A stretch of 64,000 nt of DNA from the NCBI GenBank assembly GCA_963716855.1, contig CAVQUV010000019.1, forward strand, positions 310,001 to 374,000, given 5' to 3'. Below, piece after piece: positions 49,986-58,969 of this stretch; within the stretch, counting starts at the first letter, position 1; each line of letters opens with the position of its first letter. Made by a program: the position numbers and the translations under genes. The notes beneath the pieces were generated by a model that was given only the letters and a program-made list of their open reading frames with translations, was not told the DNA's origin and searched no databases. The stretch comes from JAGVSZ01 sp963716855. Lineage in GTDB: Bacteria; Pseudomonadota; Gammaproteobacteria; Burkholderiales; SG8-39.

Positions 49986-51530
49986 CTACTGCAGCCGGCT
50001 CGCGCGCCGCCACCCCGAGCGGCGCTCGGCGAGCTCGAACGCGCCCTGCACGAGCAGCGCGAGCGCCGCGGCCGGAAGGGCGCCGGCGATCAGGATCGTG
50101 TGGTCGTTGAGCGCGAGGCCCTGCACGATGCGCTCGCCGTAGCCGCCCGCGCCGATGAACGCCGCGATCGTCGCGGTGCCGACGTTGATCACCGCCGAGG
50201 TCTTCACGCCGGCGAGGATGGTCGGCGTCGCGAGCGGCAGCTCCACGCTGAGCATCCGGTCGCGCGCGCCCAGGCCCAGCGCGAGCGCGGCCTGGCGCAT
50301 GCCGGGCCGGATGCCCTCGATGCCGGCGTGCGTGTTGCGCACGATCGGGAGCAGCGCATACAGGAACAGCGCGACCAGCGCCGGCACCGTGCCGATGCGG
50401 CCGAGCGCGGCGATCAGGAACGCGAGGAGCGCGAGCGACGGAATGGTCTGGATCACGCCGACCGTCGCGAGAATCGGCTGCCCCGCGGCGCGCACCTTCG
50501 CCGCGAGGACGCCGAGCGGCACGCCGATCAGCACCGCCGCGGCGAGCGACACGGCGACCAGCACGAGGTGCTCGCGCGTCAAGCGCCAGAAGTCGGGTCC
50601 GAACAGCGCACCGAGCAGGCTGCGCTGGGCCGCCACCACGGGCCGCGCATCGTCGCCCGCGCGGGTGCGCGCGTCGTCGCCCGCGCGCGCGCGCGCGTCG
50701 TCGAAATACAGCGCCGCGGCCTGCTGGAACGATCGTCCCTCCAGCTCCGCCGCGGCGTTCAGCCGGATCATGCGGCGCGCGTCGATCTTCCCCTCCAGTC
50801 CGGCGAGCGCCTGCCACGCCGCGGGGAAGCGTTGGGGCAGGTCCAGCCGATACAGCAGCACCGCGTCGTACTTCGGGAAGAAGCCGCGGTCGTCCTCGAG
50901 CACGCGCAAGCGGAAACGCTCGATCTTCGCGTCGGTCGAGTAGATGTCCTTCACGTCGATCTTCCCGGACGCGAGCGCGTCGTAGGCGAGGCCGTGGTCG
51001 ATCCCGGTCGGGGTCGCGAACGGCAGGCCATAGGCCGCCTTGAGCCCCGGCCAGCCGTCGGCGCGCCCGATGAACTCCTGCGTCAGCCCCAGGCGCAAGG
51101 TCGGGTGCCGCGCGAGGTCGGAGATCGTGCGCACGCCGAGCTTCGCCGCCTGCTCCTCGCGCATCGCGAGGGCATACGTGTTGTTGAATCCAAGCGGCAC
51201 TGCGGCGCCGAATCCCATCGGCGCGAGGCGGCGATGGATCTCCTCGAGCGGCACGTTGCCGTCGAGCTTGAGGATCTCGCGCGCGATCGTCCCGGTGTAC
51301 TCGGGGTAGACGTCGATCGCGCCGCCCTTGAGCGCCGCGAAGACGATGCCGGTGTTGCCCAGGCCGGGCCGGTGCTCGGCGCGCGCGCCCGCGCGCGTCG
51401 CGGTCTCGCGCAGGATCTCGCCGAGAATGTAGCTCTCGGTGAACCGCTTCGAGCCGACCTTGAGCGTCGCGTCCTGAGCCGCGGCTATTGACGCGGCGAG
51501 CGCCATGCCGAGCGCGACGAACCGCTTCAC
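49986..51530 (-). CDS. Osmoprotectant (OpuC/QAT-type) ABC importer: substrate-binding domain fused to permease
   Basis: 514 residues from GTG 51530, which overlaps the exporter stop (GTGA). Signal or anchor segment 1-19, then a glycine-betaine/choline-type binding domain (LKVGSKRFTESYILGEIL, GLGNTGIVFAALKGGAIDVY, YPEYTGT) to about 273. The linker, about 274-295, has the eight-residue near-repeat DDARARAG DDARTRAG DDARPV. The permease domain (VGVIQTIPSLALLAFLIAAL, TIAAFIGAGGYGERIVQGLA) runs to the end. Known fusions of this class mostly have the permease first; here the binding domain leads. No cognate ATPase gene is in the window. Confidence 0.88.
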   Translation of the reverse strand: MKRFVALGMALAASIAAAQDATLKVGSKRFTESYILGEILRETATRAGARAEHRPGLGNTGIVFAALKGGAIDVYPEYTGTIAREILKLDGNVPLEEIHRRLAPMGFGAAVPLGFNNTYALAMREEQAAKLGVRTISDLARHPTLRLGLTQEFIGRADGWPGLKAAYGLPFATPTGIDHGLAYDALASGKIDVKDIYSTDAKIERFRLRVLEDDRGFFPKYDAVLLYRLDLPQRFPAAWQALAGLEGKIDARRMIRLNAAAELEGRSFQQAAALYFDDARARAGDDARTRAGDDARPVVAAQRSLLGALFGPDFWRLTREHLVLVAVSLAAAVLIGVPLGVLAAKVRAAGQPILATVGVIQTIPSLALLAFLIAALGRIGTVPALVALFLYALLPIVRNTHAGIEGIRPGMRQAALALGLGARDRMLSVELPLATPTILAGVKTSAVINVGTATIAAFIGAGGYGERIVQGLALNDHTILIAGALPAAALALLVQGAFELAERRSGWRRASRLQ

Positions 51531-53338
51531 GCCGCGGCGCTCAGGCGCTCGGCGGCGCCGCCCAGGAACTGCAGCTCGGCGAGACGCGCGTAGAGCCCGC
51601 CTTGACGCACCAGCTCCGCATGCGTGCCGGTCGCGACCACGCGCCCGTGGTCCATCACGACGATGCGGTCCGCGTTCTGCACCGTCGCGAGCCGGTGCGC
51701 GATGACCAGCGTCGTGCGGCCGCGCATCAGCCGCTCGAGCGCGAGCTGCACCGCGCGCTCGCTCTCGGCGTCGAGCGAGCTGGTCGCCTCGTCGAGCAGC
51801 AGGACCGGACGATCGGCGAGCAGTGCGCGCGCGATCGACAGCCGTTGGCGCTGCCCGCCCGAGAGCCGCACGCCGCGCTCGCCCAGGAAAGTCTCGAAGC
51901 CCTGCGGCAGGCGCTCGACGAACTCGAGCGCGAACGCCGCCTCGCAGGCCGCGCGCACGTCCGCGTCGCTCGCCTCCGGCCGCGCGTAGCGCACGTTCTC
52001 CGCGACGCTCGCCCCGAAAATCACCGGTTCCTGCGGCACGAGCGCGAAGCGCCGACGCAGCTCGGCGAGATCGGCGCGTCGTGCGTCGAGCCCGTCGACC
52101 AGCACGACGCCGGCATCCGGGTCGTAGAAGCGCAGGAGCAGCTGGAACACCGTGGTCTTGCCCGCGCCGGACGGGCCGACGAGCGCGACCTTCTCGCCGG
52201 GCGCGACCGGAAGCGTGAAGTCCGTGAGCGCCGGCGCGTCGCGCCGCGACGGATACGCGAAGGTCACGTGCGCGAGGCCCGCTTCGCCGCGCGGCGGCCG
52301 CGGCAACGGCTGCGGCGCCGGCGGCGACTCGATCGCGGGGGTCTCGGCGAGCAGCTCCATCAGCCGCTCGGTCGCACCCGCCGCGCGCTGCAGATCGCCC
52401 CAGACCTCCGAGAGCGCGCCGGCGCCGCTGCCGACGATCGCCGCGTAGAACACGAACGCGGACAGCTGGCCGGCCGAGAGGCGCCCGGCGAAGACGTCGT
52501 GCCCGCCGATCCAGAGGATGAAGCCGATGCCGCAGAAGGCGGTGAGCAGCACCGACGCGAACAGGACGCCCCGGTGGCGGATGCGCGCCACCGCGGTATC
52601 GAACGCCGCCTCGGCGCGCTCCCCGAAGCGGCGTCGGTCCTCCGCCTCGTGCACGTAGGCCTGCACGGTGCGGACCTCGTGCAGCGCCTCGTCGATGTAG
52701 GCCGCGACGTCGGCGATCCGGTCCTGGCTCGTGCGCGCGAGGCGGCGCACCCGCCGCCCGAGGAAGAGCGCCGGGGCAAGCGCGACCGACGTCCCGAGCA
52801 GCGTGAGCGCGGCGAGCTTGGGGCTGGTGACCACCAGCAGCGCCGTCGCGCCGGCCATCATCAGCAGGTTGCGCAGGAACATCGACAGTCCCCACCCGAT
52901 GACGCTCTCGATGAGCGTCACGTCGTTGGTCAGGCGCGAGACGATCTCGCCGGTCTGCCGCGACTCGAAGAACGCGGGCGGCTGGCGCAGCACGTGCCCG
53001 AACACCGCGCTGCGGATGTCGGTGATGACGCGCTCGCCGGTGGTCATCATGAGGAAGAAGCGCAGGTAGCTCGCCACCGCCATCACGAACGCGATCGCGA
53101 CGAACGCGACGAGCGCGGTGTCGAGCTCGTGCGGATTGCGGCTGCCGAACCCGGAGTCGATGACCGACTTCAGGCCCTGGCCGAGCGCGAGCACCGCGCC
53201 GGCGGCCACGACGAGCGCGGTGAGCGCGGCGGCGATGCGCCACTTTTGGGGCGCTGCGAAAGCGGCGAGCCGCGCGAGCTGGCGCAGGTCGCGGGTCTTG
53301 GGACGGTCGGGCGAGGGCGTTGCAGCCACGGAGGTCAC
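51527..53338 (-). CDS. MsbA-like ABC exporter (half-transporter with fused ATPase)
   Basis: 603 residues from GTG 53338. Six-helix transmembrane domain (residues ~30-320, with FFESRQTGEIVSRLTNDVTL), then the ATPase with Walker A GPSGAGKTT, signature LSGGQRQRLSIARALL, Walker B VLLLDEATSSLD and the H-loop IAHRLA. Resembles lipid A/drug exporters of the MsbA/LmrA type; substrate unknown. Coupled by overlap to the osmolyte permease fusion, although its ATPase belongs to the exporter and should not energise that importer. Confidence 0.92.
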   Translation of the reverse strand: MTSVAATPSPDRPKTRDLRQLARLAAFAAPQKWRIAAALTALVVAAGAVLALGQGLKSVIDSGFGSRNPHELDTALVAFVAIAFVMAVASYLRFFLMMTTGERVITDIRSAVFGHVLRQPPAFFESRQTGEIVSRLTNDVTLIESVIGWGLSMFLRNLLMMAGATALLVVTSPKLAALTLLGTSVALAPALFLGRRVRRLARTSQDRIADVAAYIDEALHEVRTVQAYVHEAEDRRRFGERAEAAFDTAVARIRHRGVLFASVLLTAFCGIGFILWIGGHDVFAGRLSAGQLSAFVFYAAIVGSGAGALSEVWGDLQRAAGATERLMELLAETPAIESPPAPQPLPRPPRGEAGLAHVTFAYPSRRDAPALTDFTLPVAPGEKVALVGPSGAGKTTVFQLLLRFYDPDAGVVLVDGLDARRADLAELRRRFALVPQEPVIFGASVAENVRYARPEASDADVRAACEAAFALEFVERLPQGFETFLGERGVRLSGGQRQRLSIARALLADRPVLLLDEATSSLDAESERAVQLALERLMRGRTTLVIAHRLATVQNADRIVVMDHGRVVATGTHAELVRQGGLYARLAELQFLGGAAERLSAAA

Positions 53339-53400
53339 AGAGGATACGGAGCGGGGACGATTCTATCCCTGTGTTCTCCGTGTCCTCCTCGGCCGTGCTT
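53324..53400. repeat. CACGGAGG-type repeat with opposed arms
   Basis: The gap between exporter start and MFS stop contains CCACGGAGGTCACAGAGG on the left. On the right the reverse strand reads GAGGACACGGAGAACACAGG. The two arms are variants of one motif in opposite orientation. Repeats of this CACRGAGGACAC style are scattered in many bacterial genomes. Confidence 0.5.
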
Positions 53401-55060
53401 TCAGGCGCTCCGGAACCGCGTCGACTTGACGAACAGGATCGCGAGCAGCGGCAGCGCAAACCCGAGCGCGGTGGACAGGATCAGCAGGTCGCCGAGCTGG
53501 CTGTAGTCGGCCGGCACCTTGATCGCGCCGGTCGCCGCGTCCTTCACCTCGCGCGTGATCACGAACATCTGGTTCAGGTACTTGGTGCCGAGCTGCGCCG
53601 CCGACAGGGCGAGGTTGGTGAACGAGGCCATCACCGCGAAGTAGGTGGCCTTGAGCTTGTCCGGCGCCGAGCGCGCGATCCACGCGAGCATCGGCACCAT
53701 CGCGACCTGGCCGAGGGGCGACTCGAGCGCGGTGTCGAAGAGCGCGATGAACCGCGCGTCCACCACGCCCCCGGTGTGCCGCGCCGTCCATTCGTGCAGG
53801 CCGAAGTACATGCCGACGATCGGCAGCGCGAGAACCGTTCCGATGATGGTGAGGAAGCCGACGATGTAGGCGATCGACCGCTCCGCCATGAAGCGCCGGA
53901 AGACGAACAGCCCGAGCAGCGTGAACCAGCTCGTGATGAGCGACAGCGTGGCCAGGAACTGCTGGTCGAACTTGAGGGCGTCGATCATCCACCACGTGGA
54001 GCCGGCGCCGGGCCCGGGCAGCGCGCGGAACACGAAGACGACGAGCGCGGTGCCGACCAGCGTCGTGCGCGAGTCGGGATCGAGCTCGCGCACGAGCTTC
54101 CACATCAGGAACACGATGATCGCCATCGACGCGCCGAAGATGATCTCCTGCGCCGCGGGGACCTGTCCGAGCCCCACGCTCAAGCGACACGACCGCGAAC
54201 GCGAGGCCGCCGCCGAGAATCCACCAGTTCACCGGCGGCCGGCCCGGGTGCGAGTCCAGCATGGCATCGATGCGGGAGGCGTCGAACCCCCGCCCCGCCA
54301 GCCGCCGCGCGTCGCGCCGCCGGATGAAGCCGGCGAGCAGCACGCCGAGCACCGATACGACCGGGATGATCAGGGCGAGCTTGTAGACGAGGAGGTAGGT
54401 CGCGGCCTTCTCCGTCTCGGCCATCTGCTCCGCGCCGGCGAACAGCCACACGTTCGCGCCCGCCACGAGGACCGTGCCGCCGATGATCGCCACGCGACCG
54501 AGCGTCTGCATGGTGGTGTGCATCAGCTTGCGCGCGTCCTCCGGCGTGGGCCGGCCTTCCGCGTCGAACCGCGGCACCGCCTCCACCGTCATCGCGTCGG
54601 CGACCACGTCCTGCAGCACGTAGCCGACCGGCGCGAGGAGCGACGTGAGCACGAACCAGGCGTCGGCGTCCATGATCCGCTCCATCGCGGCGCGGTCGGC
54701 CAGCAGGCCGATCATGATCAGGAGGCTCGCGGCGATGAGGGACGCGCCGAGGTACACCAGCCCGGCCTTGTGCTTCCAGATGAGGTCGACGAGATGCCCG
54801 AGCGGCATCTTGAGCGCCCACGGGATCCCGGCCCAGAAGCCGAGCGCGGCGAGGAACTCGGCGGACAGGCCGAGGTACTCCTTCACGAAGAAGGTGCCGA
54901 CGATGCCGGTGAGGCCGGAGATGCCGGCCGCGATGTAGACCATCAGCGGCGGCAGGTACGAGAGCCGCATCTCGCGGCCCAGCTCGAGGAAGTTGCGGTC
55001 GATCCAGCGCCAGAGGGCGCCGAGCGCGCCGGGCGCGACGGCAGTGGGTGGGGTGGACAT
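53401..55060 (-). pseudogene. Major facilitator superfamily transporter, frame broken once
   Basis: ATG 55060. Twelve or more helices. The first part includes MVYIAAGISGLTGIVGTFFV and KMPLGHLVDLIWKHKAGLVY, the second part EIIFGASMAIIVFLMWKLVR and SFTNLALSAAQLGTKYLNQM. One extra base near 54182 separates the halves: TCGCTTGAGC where TCGCTGAGC restores the frame, giving AFAVVSLSVGLGQVP. The corrected length is 552 residues, with no other defect. It resembles the BT1/AmpG-like MFS branch; substrate unknown. Confidence 0.8.
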
Positions 55061-55116
55061 CGGGCTCGCGGCGGTCTCGTTCGCGCCGCCCGCGCGCCCG
55101 GCGTTCTAGAGCCGCG

Positions 55117-55533
55117 TCACTTCGGGCAGTCGCCGACGCGACGATACACGAAGCTCATCTTGCCGGCCTGCGCCTTGCCGCCGTGATCGGTCACGTAGTC
55201 CTGCGTCATCGAGAAGTGGTCGGGGCCGTGCACCGTCAGGCCGATGTCCGCGTCGTACTTCGTCGGCTTCGTGCACGCGACGTGGAACGTACGGGTCGTG
55301 CCGGACACCTTCTCGTTCGAGGTCTTGCAGTCGCTCGACGGGTCGGGCTTCGAAGCGACGCCCTTCAGGTCCTTCACCATCGCGGGCGTGAAGCAGATCT
55401 TCTGCGACATGCCCTTCGCGGCGGACATGGTGAACTCCCACAGGCCGGGCCGGATGTCGAGCGATTGCGCGGCGGCGGGCACCGACGCACCGACGACGGC
55501 GGCGATCAGCAGGGCACTATGGCGCGGGCGCAT
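55117..55533 (-). CDS. DUF3617 family periplasmic protein
   Basis: 138 residues from ATG 55533. Signal peptide (RHSALLIAAVVGASVPAAAQ), then DIRPGLWEFTMSAAKGMSQKI with CFTPAMV and a paired later Cys (SSDCKTSN, FHVACTKP), the DUF3617 layout, likely with disulfides. Function unknown; the family is widespread in Beta- and Gammaproteobacteria. It lies 56 bases before the MFS gene. Confidence 0.85.
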   Translation of the reverse strand: MRPRHSALLIAAVVGASVPAAAQSLDIRPGLWEFTMSAAKGMSQKICFTPAMVKDLKGVASKPDPSSDCKTSNEKVSGTTRTFHVACTKPTKYDADIGLTVHGPDHFSMTQDYVTDHGGKAQAGKMSFVYRRVGDCPK

Positions 55534-55635
55534 GCGGCACTCCGGACGGACTCGATGCCGGAGAGACTAGGCCCCGGCGGGCGGGGTCGCAAACCCTGTG
55601 CCGCAGCGGGTGCGGCGGAATGCGCAGGCGGGCGG

Positions 55636-55902
55636 TCAGCGCGACCGGACCAGCGCCAGTTTGGGACGGCGCTCGGCGCGGAACTGGTCGAGCAGCTCGG
55701 GCTCCTCCAGCAGGAGGCGCTCGCCTGCGAGCCCGCGCCGCTCCAACCAGGCGTTGAACTTGGCGCGCTCGAGCTCGTAGCGCAGGTTCTCCTCCGCCCA
55801 GCCCGAGATCTCCGGATCCGGGTCGGCGAGCATCTCTTGGAGCTGCGGGACGAGCTCGCGCGTCAGGTCGAGCTGGATGCGGCGGTGGAATGCGGCGGAC
55901 AT
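55636..55902 (-). CDS. Hypothetical small acidic/helical protein
   Basis: 88 residues from ATG 55902 (MSAAFHRRIQLDLTRELVPQ). An ATG 132 bases further upstream is open too, but the added residues are Arg-rich and uneven. Predicted helical, many Glu, Leu and Arg (WAEENLRYELERAKFNAWLE); no membrane segment. Not recognised. It stands between DUF3617 and the formylglycine-enzyme remnant. Confidence 0.5.
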   Translation of the reverse strand: MSAAFHRRIQLDLTRELVPQLQEMLADPDPEISGWAEENLRYELERAKFNAWLERRGLAGERLLLEEPELLDQFRAERRPKLALVRSR

Positions 55903-56026
55903 GGACGCGAAGCTCGCACGCGCCGCCGCATGCGTCCAGAGCGCGAATCGATTGTTTGCGAAGCTGCAACGAAGATTTACGATTGCCCGCGCACGCTCCG
56001 TGCGGCGTCGCACCCGTCGACGACCG

Positions 56027-56371
56027 CTAGCCACGAACGATGCAGCGGAAGCCGAGATGGCAGGTCGAGGTGTCCAAGTCCTGCGCCATGCGCGCCGCGG
56101 GGCGGTAGCGCTGGCAGTAGTTCGGCGCGCAAAGGTAGGACCCGCCCTTCATCACCTTCTGCGGCACGCGCCGCTCGTCGCGCGCCGTGCAGCAGGGGCT
56201 TTGCGCTTCGCCGTCCCGCCGGTACCCGTCCGTCGTCCACTCCCAGACATTGCCGGCCATGTCGTAGAGCCCATAGCCGTTCGGCGGAAACGAGCCGACC
56301 GGCGCAGTCCACTCGTAGCCGTCCTCGAGCAGGTTCTGCCAGGGGAATTCGCCCTCCCGTGGGCACTGTGA
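56027..56371 (-). pseudogene. Formylglycine-generating enzyme (SUMF1/EgtB-like) C-terminal remnant
   Basis: The last ~110 residues of a FGE-sulfatase domain: GEFPWQNLLEDGYEWTAPVG, GLYDMAGNVWEWTTDGY, then MKGGSYLCAPNYCQRYRPAA with the cysteine-containing copper-site region, then HLGFRCI at the end. About 170-200 residues of N-terminus are absent; upstream of 56371 the frame holds no SUMF sequence and no start. No sulfatase gene is near. A deletion remnant is the simplest reading. Confidence 0.8.
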
Positions 56372-56540
56372 GGCGACGCGCGATCTCGCTGCTGCCGGAT
56401 CGCTGAGCCCGGGACGAGAACCGTCCCGCGCGGAGAGTCTAGCTGCGGAGGATCGAAGAACTCAAGCTGCGTGACGTTTCAACGCGCGCGAGTGCCCTCG
56501 CCGCGCATAGGGATTTCGGCAGACGGCGGGAGCCGTCGAC

Positions 56541-57771
56541 CTACGACGCGAGCCGCGCTTCGAGATCGACGATCCAGTGCCGCACCGGCACGCTCGCCGC
56601 GGTCGCGAGATGGGTCTGGCATCCGACGTTCGCGGTGAGCACGACCTCGGGAAGACCCGACTGCAGCGCGGTGACCCGGTTCTTCTTCAGGCGCTCCGAG
56701 AGTTCCGGCTGGAACAGCGCGTACGTGCCGGCAGAACCGCAGCACATGTGGACGTCCGGCACGGGCGCGAGCTCGTAGCCGAGCTTCGCGAGCACGCCTT
56801 CGGTGACGCCCTTGAGCTGCTGCCAGTGCTGCAGCGTGCAGGGCGGATGAAAGGCGGCCTTCGGCTTGCCGGTCCCCATCAGGGGCACCAGCCGGTCGGA
56901 TTCTGCGGCCAGCACTTCGGACAGGTCCCTGGTCATCGCGCTGACGCGCGCCGCCTTCGCCGCGTACGCCGCGTCGTGCGCGAGGTGATGCCCGTACTCG
57001 CGCACGCGTCGAGCCGCACCCGGTCGCCGTCATCACGATGGCCTCCGCGCCCTGCTCGACCAGCGGCCACCACGCGTCGATCATGCGGCGCATGTCGTCC
57101 AGGCCGTCGTTCTGGTAGTTCAAGTGGAAGCGCAGCGCGCCGCAGCACCCTGCGCCCGGCGCCTCGACCATCGAGATGCCGAGGCGATCGAGCACGCGCG
57201 CCGCCGCCGCGTTCGTGTCGGGCGTCAGCGCCGGCTGCACGCAGCCGGCGAGCGCGATCATCTTCCGGGCGTGGCGCGGTGCCGGCCATGCGCCCGCTTC
57301 GGGGATCGAGTCGGCAGCTTGCCCGCGAGCGTCGCGGGCACGAAGCGGCCGCATCGCCATGCCGAGCCGCGTCAGGAAGCCGAACAGCCACGTCATCGGA
57401 AAGACCGTCGCGACCGCGCGCCGCATCAAGGCTGCGCGCACGAGCGATCGCCCGACGCGCGCCTCCACGATCTTGCGTCCGATGTCGACCAGCTCGCCGT
57501 ACTTCACGCCCGACGGGCACGTGGTCTCGCAGCTGCGGCAGGTGAGGCAGCGATCGAGGTGGAGCTGGGTCTTGGCGGTGACCTCGGCCCCTTCGAGCAC
57601 CTGCTTGACGAGGTAGATGCGTCCGCGCGGCCCGTCGAGCTCGTCGCCGAGCAGCTGGTAGGTCGGGCAAGTCGCGGTGCAGAACCCGCAGTGCACGCAC
57701 TTGCGCAGGATCGCGTCCGCCGCCTTGCCGTCGGGCGTGTCCTTGATCCAGTCGGCAAGGTTGGTCTGCAT
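56541..57771 (-). pseudogene. glcF: Glycolate oxidase iron-sulfur subunit, frame broken once
   Basis: ATG 57771. Two 4Fe-4S motifs, CVHCGFCTATCP and CLTCRSCETTCP, then two CCG domains (APGAGCCGALRFHLNY, VHMCCGSAGTYALFQPEL). One extra base near 57007 (TCGACGCGTGCGC where TCGACGGTGCGC is expected) breaks the frame between the CCG domains; corrected length 409 residues, as usual. Carries electrons from GlcD/GlcE to the quinone pool. Six bases after glcE. Probably functional if the indel is a sequencing error. Confidence 0.9.
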
Positions 57772-57777
57772 CGGCGA

Positions 57778-58842
57778 CTAGAAGTCCGGATACATCCGGC
57801 CGCGGTTCAGCACGCCGCGCGGATCGAACTCGGCCTTCAGCCGCCGGTGGATCGTCGCGACCGCCGGTGCAAGCGCATGAAACGCGCCGACCGACTTGTC
57901 GCCGCCGCGGAACAGCGTCGCATGGCCGCCCGCGCGGGCTGCAGCGTCGCGCACCCTGCGCGCGTCCGCGTTCGACTTCAGCCAGCGCAGCGCGCCGCCC
58001 CACTCGATGAGGGTCCGGCCCTCCAGTTCGAGCGGAGGCGTCGCGGAGGGGACCGACAGCCGCCACAGCGGCTCGTCGCCGGCGAAGAACGGATCGGCGT
58101 GCTCGCGGATCCCGTTCCAGAAGCGCGCGGCGCGCTCGGGCTCGACGGCCGCGCCGCCGAGCTTCTCCAGCGCCGCGCGCACCGCCGCGGCGGCGCCCGA
58201 GAGCCGGACGCCGAGATCGCCGTCCGTGTACGCGGTCGCGCTGATCGGCAGCGGCCTCCCCGCCCACCTGTTCACCGCCTCGAGCGCCTTGTCCTCGGGC
58301 ATCTCGAACTTCAGCGTCGCTTCCGCGACCGGCACGGGCAGCACCTTGAGCGACACCTCGAGGATGACCCCGAGCGTACCGAGCGCCCCGGCCATCAGGC
58401 GCGAGACGTCGTAGCCCGCGACGTTCTTCATCACCTGGCCGCCGAAGGAGAGATCCTGGCCGCGTCCATCCAGGAGGCGCACGCCGAGCACGAAGTCGCG
58501 CACTGCGCCTGCGGCGGCCCGGCGCGGACCCGAGAGCCCCGCTGCGACGGCGCCGCCCACCGTGGCGCCCGCCCCGAAGTGCGGCGGCTCGAACGCGAGC
58601 ATCTGCCCTTTCTCGCGCAGCGCCGTCTCGAGGTCGGTGAGCAGCGTGCCGCCGCGCACCGTGACGACGAGCTCGGTCGGGTCGTAAGCGACGATGCCGG
58701 CGTAGCCGCGCGTGTCGAGGATCTCGCCTGCGAGCGACTGGCCGTAGAAGTCCTTCGTCCCGCCGCCGCGGATGCGCAAGGGCCGTCCGTCCGCCGCGGC
58801 GGCGCGGATCCCTTCGGCGAGCAAAGCGAGGGTGTCGGTCAC
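57778..58842 (-). CDS. glcE: Glycolate oxidase FAD-binding subunit GlcE
   Basis: 354 residues. PCMH-type FAD-binding half: LRIRGGGTKDFYGQSLAGE, EFPPHFGAG-like FEPPHFGAGATVGGAVAAGL, GEVMKNVAGYD-like GQVMKNVAGYDVSRLMAGAL. Ends FDPRGVLNRGRMYPDF. Partner of GlcD and GlcF in oxidation of glycolate to glyoxylate at the inner membrane. A 127-bp gap with GC-rich short palindromes separates it from glcD. Confidence 0.95.
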   Translation of the reverse strand: MTDTLALLAEGIRAAAADGRPLRIRGGGTKDFYGQSLAGEILDTRGYAGIVAYDPTELVVTVRGGTLLTDLETALREKGQMLAFEPPHFGAGATVGGAVAAGLSGPRRAAAGAVRDFVLGVRLLDGRGQDLSFGGQVMKNVAGYDVSRLMAGALGTLGVILEVSLKVLPVPVAEATLKFEMPEDKALEAVNRWAGRPLPISATAYTDGDLGVRLSGAAAAVRAALEKLGGAAVEPERAARFWNGIREHADPFFAGDEPLWRLSVPSATPPLELEGRTLIEWGGALRWLKSNADARRVRDAAARAGGHATLFRGGDKSVGAFHALAPAVATIHRRLKAEFDPRGVLNRGRMYPDF

Positions 58843-58969
58843 TTATTTCGCCACGATACGAGGGGGCCCAAGGAGGGTTGGGGCCCCTCCGCCCCACCCA
58901 ACCGCTCCGCGGCGCCCCCTCGTGCTCCCCGAAGTCAGCGAAAGCGATCCCTCCGGTATCGGTTTCATC

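Noticed and set aside
50640..50708. GC repeat in the osmolyte permease gene as a separate repeat element
   Set aside because: It is in frame and encodes a charged eight-residue near-repeat in the interdomain linker, so it was treated as part of the protein.
58843..58969. Terminator or small RNA in the glcE-glcD gap
   Set aside because: Short GGGGCC-type palindromes are present but give no single convincing stem with a T-run, and no coding frame is evident.
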